DNA from: Bacteroidales bacterium
GTDB lineage: Bacteria > Bacteroidota > Bacteroidia > Bacteroidales > UBA932
Length of the DNA stretch: 5,364 nt
Direction: 5' to 3'
Assembly: GCA_017472115.1 (NCBI GenBank)
Contig: JAFUQW010000096.1
Span: 1-5,364, forward strand
This document shows positions 5,325 to 5,364 of the stretch, one piece after another. The translations under genes and the position numbers were made by a program. The notes under the pieces were generated by a model. The model was not told where the DNA came from. It ran no database searches and was given only the letters and a program-made list of their open reading frames with translations. How positions within the stretch are numbered: position 1 is the first letter of the stretch; each line of letters begins with the position of its first letter.

Positions 5325-5364
5325 CGGTGCGGACGGGACTCGAACCCGCGACCCCCGGCGTGAC
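5325..5364 (-). tRNA. tRNA-Asp (anticodon GUC), 3' part, cut by right edge
   Basis: On the minus strand the visible part begins exactly at the anticodon. GTC is followed by AC, the stem GCCGG, variable loop GGGTC, T-arm GCGGG-TTCGAGT-CCCGT, acceptor strand CCGCACC (5332-5326) and discriminator G at 5325. G at that position and the CCGCACC acceptor fit bacterial tRNA-Asp. CCA is not encoded (the next bases are CAA), unlike the neighbouring tRNA-Val. The 5' half, D-arm and promoter lie outside the window. Confidence 0.9.

Overview
The window looks like chromosomal DNA of a Bacteroidales-type bacterium (phylum Bacteroidota). The reasons are the sequence flavour of PPDK and FolC, two exact TAnnTTTG promoter elements just upstream of plus-strand genes, weak or absent Shine-Dalgarno sites, and a secreted protein of a type common in Bacteroidales whose signal peptide ends in AQ. 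Genus-level placement is not possible from the sequence alone.

Layout. Positions 1-646 (minus) hold the N-terminal quarter of pyruvate phosphate dikinase (ppdK), running off the left edge. Positions 754-1920 (minus) encode a 388-residue protein. It would probably be called hypothetical, but it is recognisable as a free-standing, highly divergent copy of the second PurM-like (AIR-synthase-fold) module of FGAM synthase (PurL). Its catalytic motifs have been replaced and there is no glutaminase domain. Positions 1999-3426 (plus) encode folC, divergent from the PurL-like gene across a 78-bp region with a good Bacteroidota promoter. Positions 3435-3890 (plus) encode a 151-residue ORF 8 bp behind folC that reads as an internal fragment of a bacterial alpha-2-macroglobulin-family protein.

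From about 3890 the DNA becomes visibly more AT-rich. It carries one secreted protein gene (4068-4637, own promoter) and about 570 bp of apparently non-coding DNA with several inverted repeats. The right edge is a minus-strand tRNA operon, tRNA-Asp(GUC, partial) then tRNA-Val(UAC), closed by a strong and probably bidirectional intrinsic terminator.

How the genes relate. ppdK (pyruvate/PEP interconversion) and folC (folate synthesis and polyglutamylation) are housekeeping genes. The PurL-like gene sits between them. De novo purine synthesis uses formyl-folate, so its position beside folC is suggestive, but a functional link is only inference. The most noteworthy item is this intact gene encoding an apparent FGAM-synthase pseudoenzyme. 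Second is the alpha-2-macroglobulin fragment at the boundary of the AT-rich tRNA-side segment, which looks like a scar of deletion or insertion.
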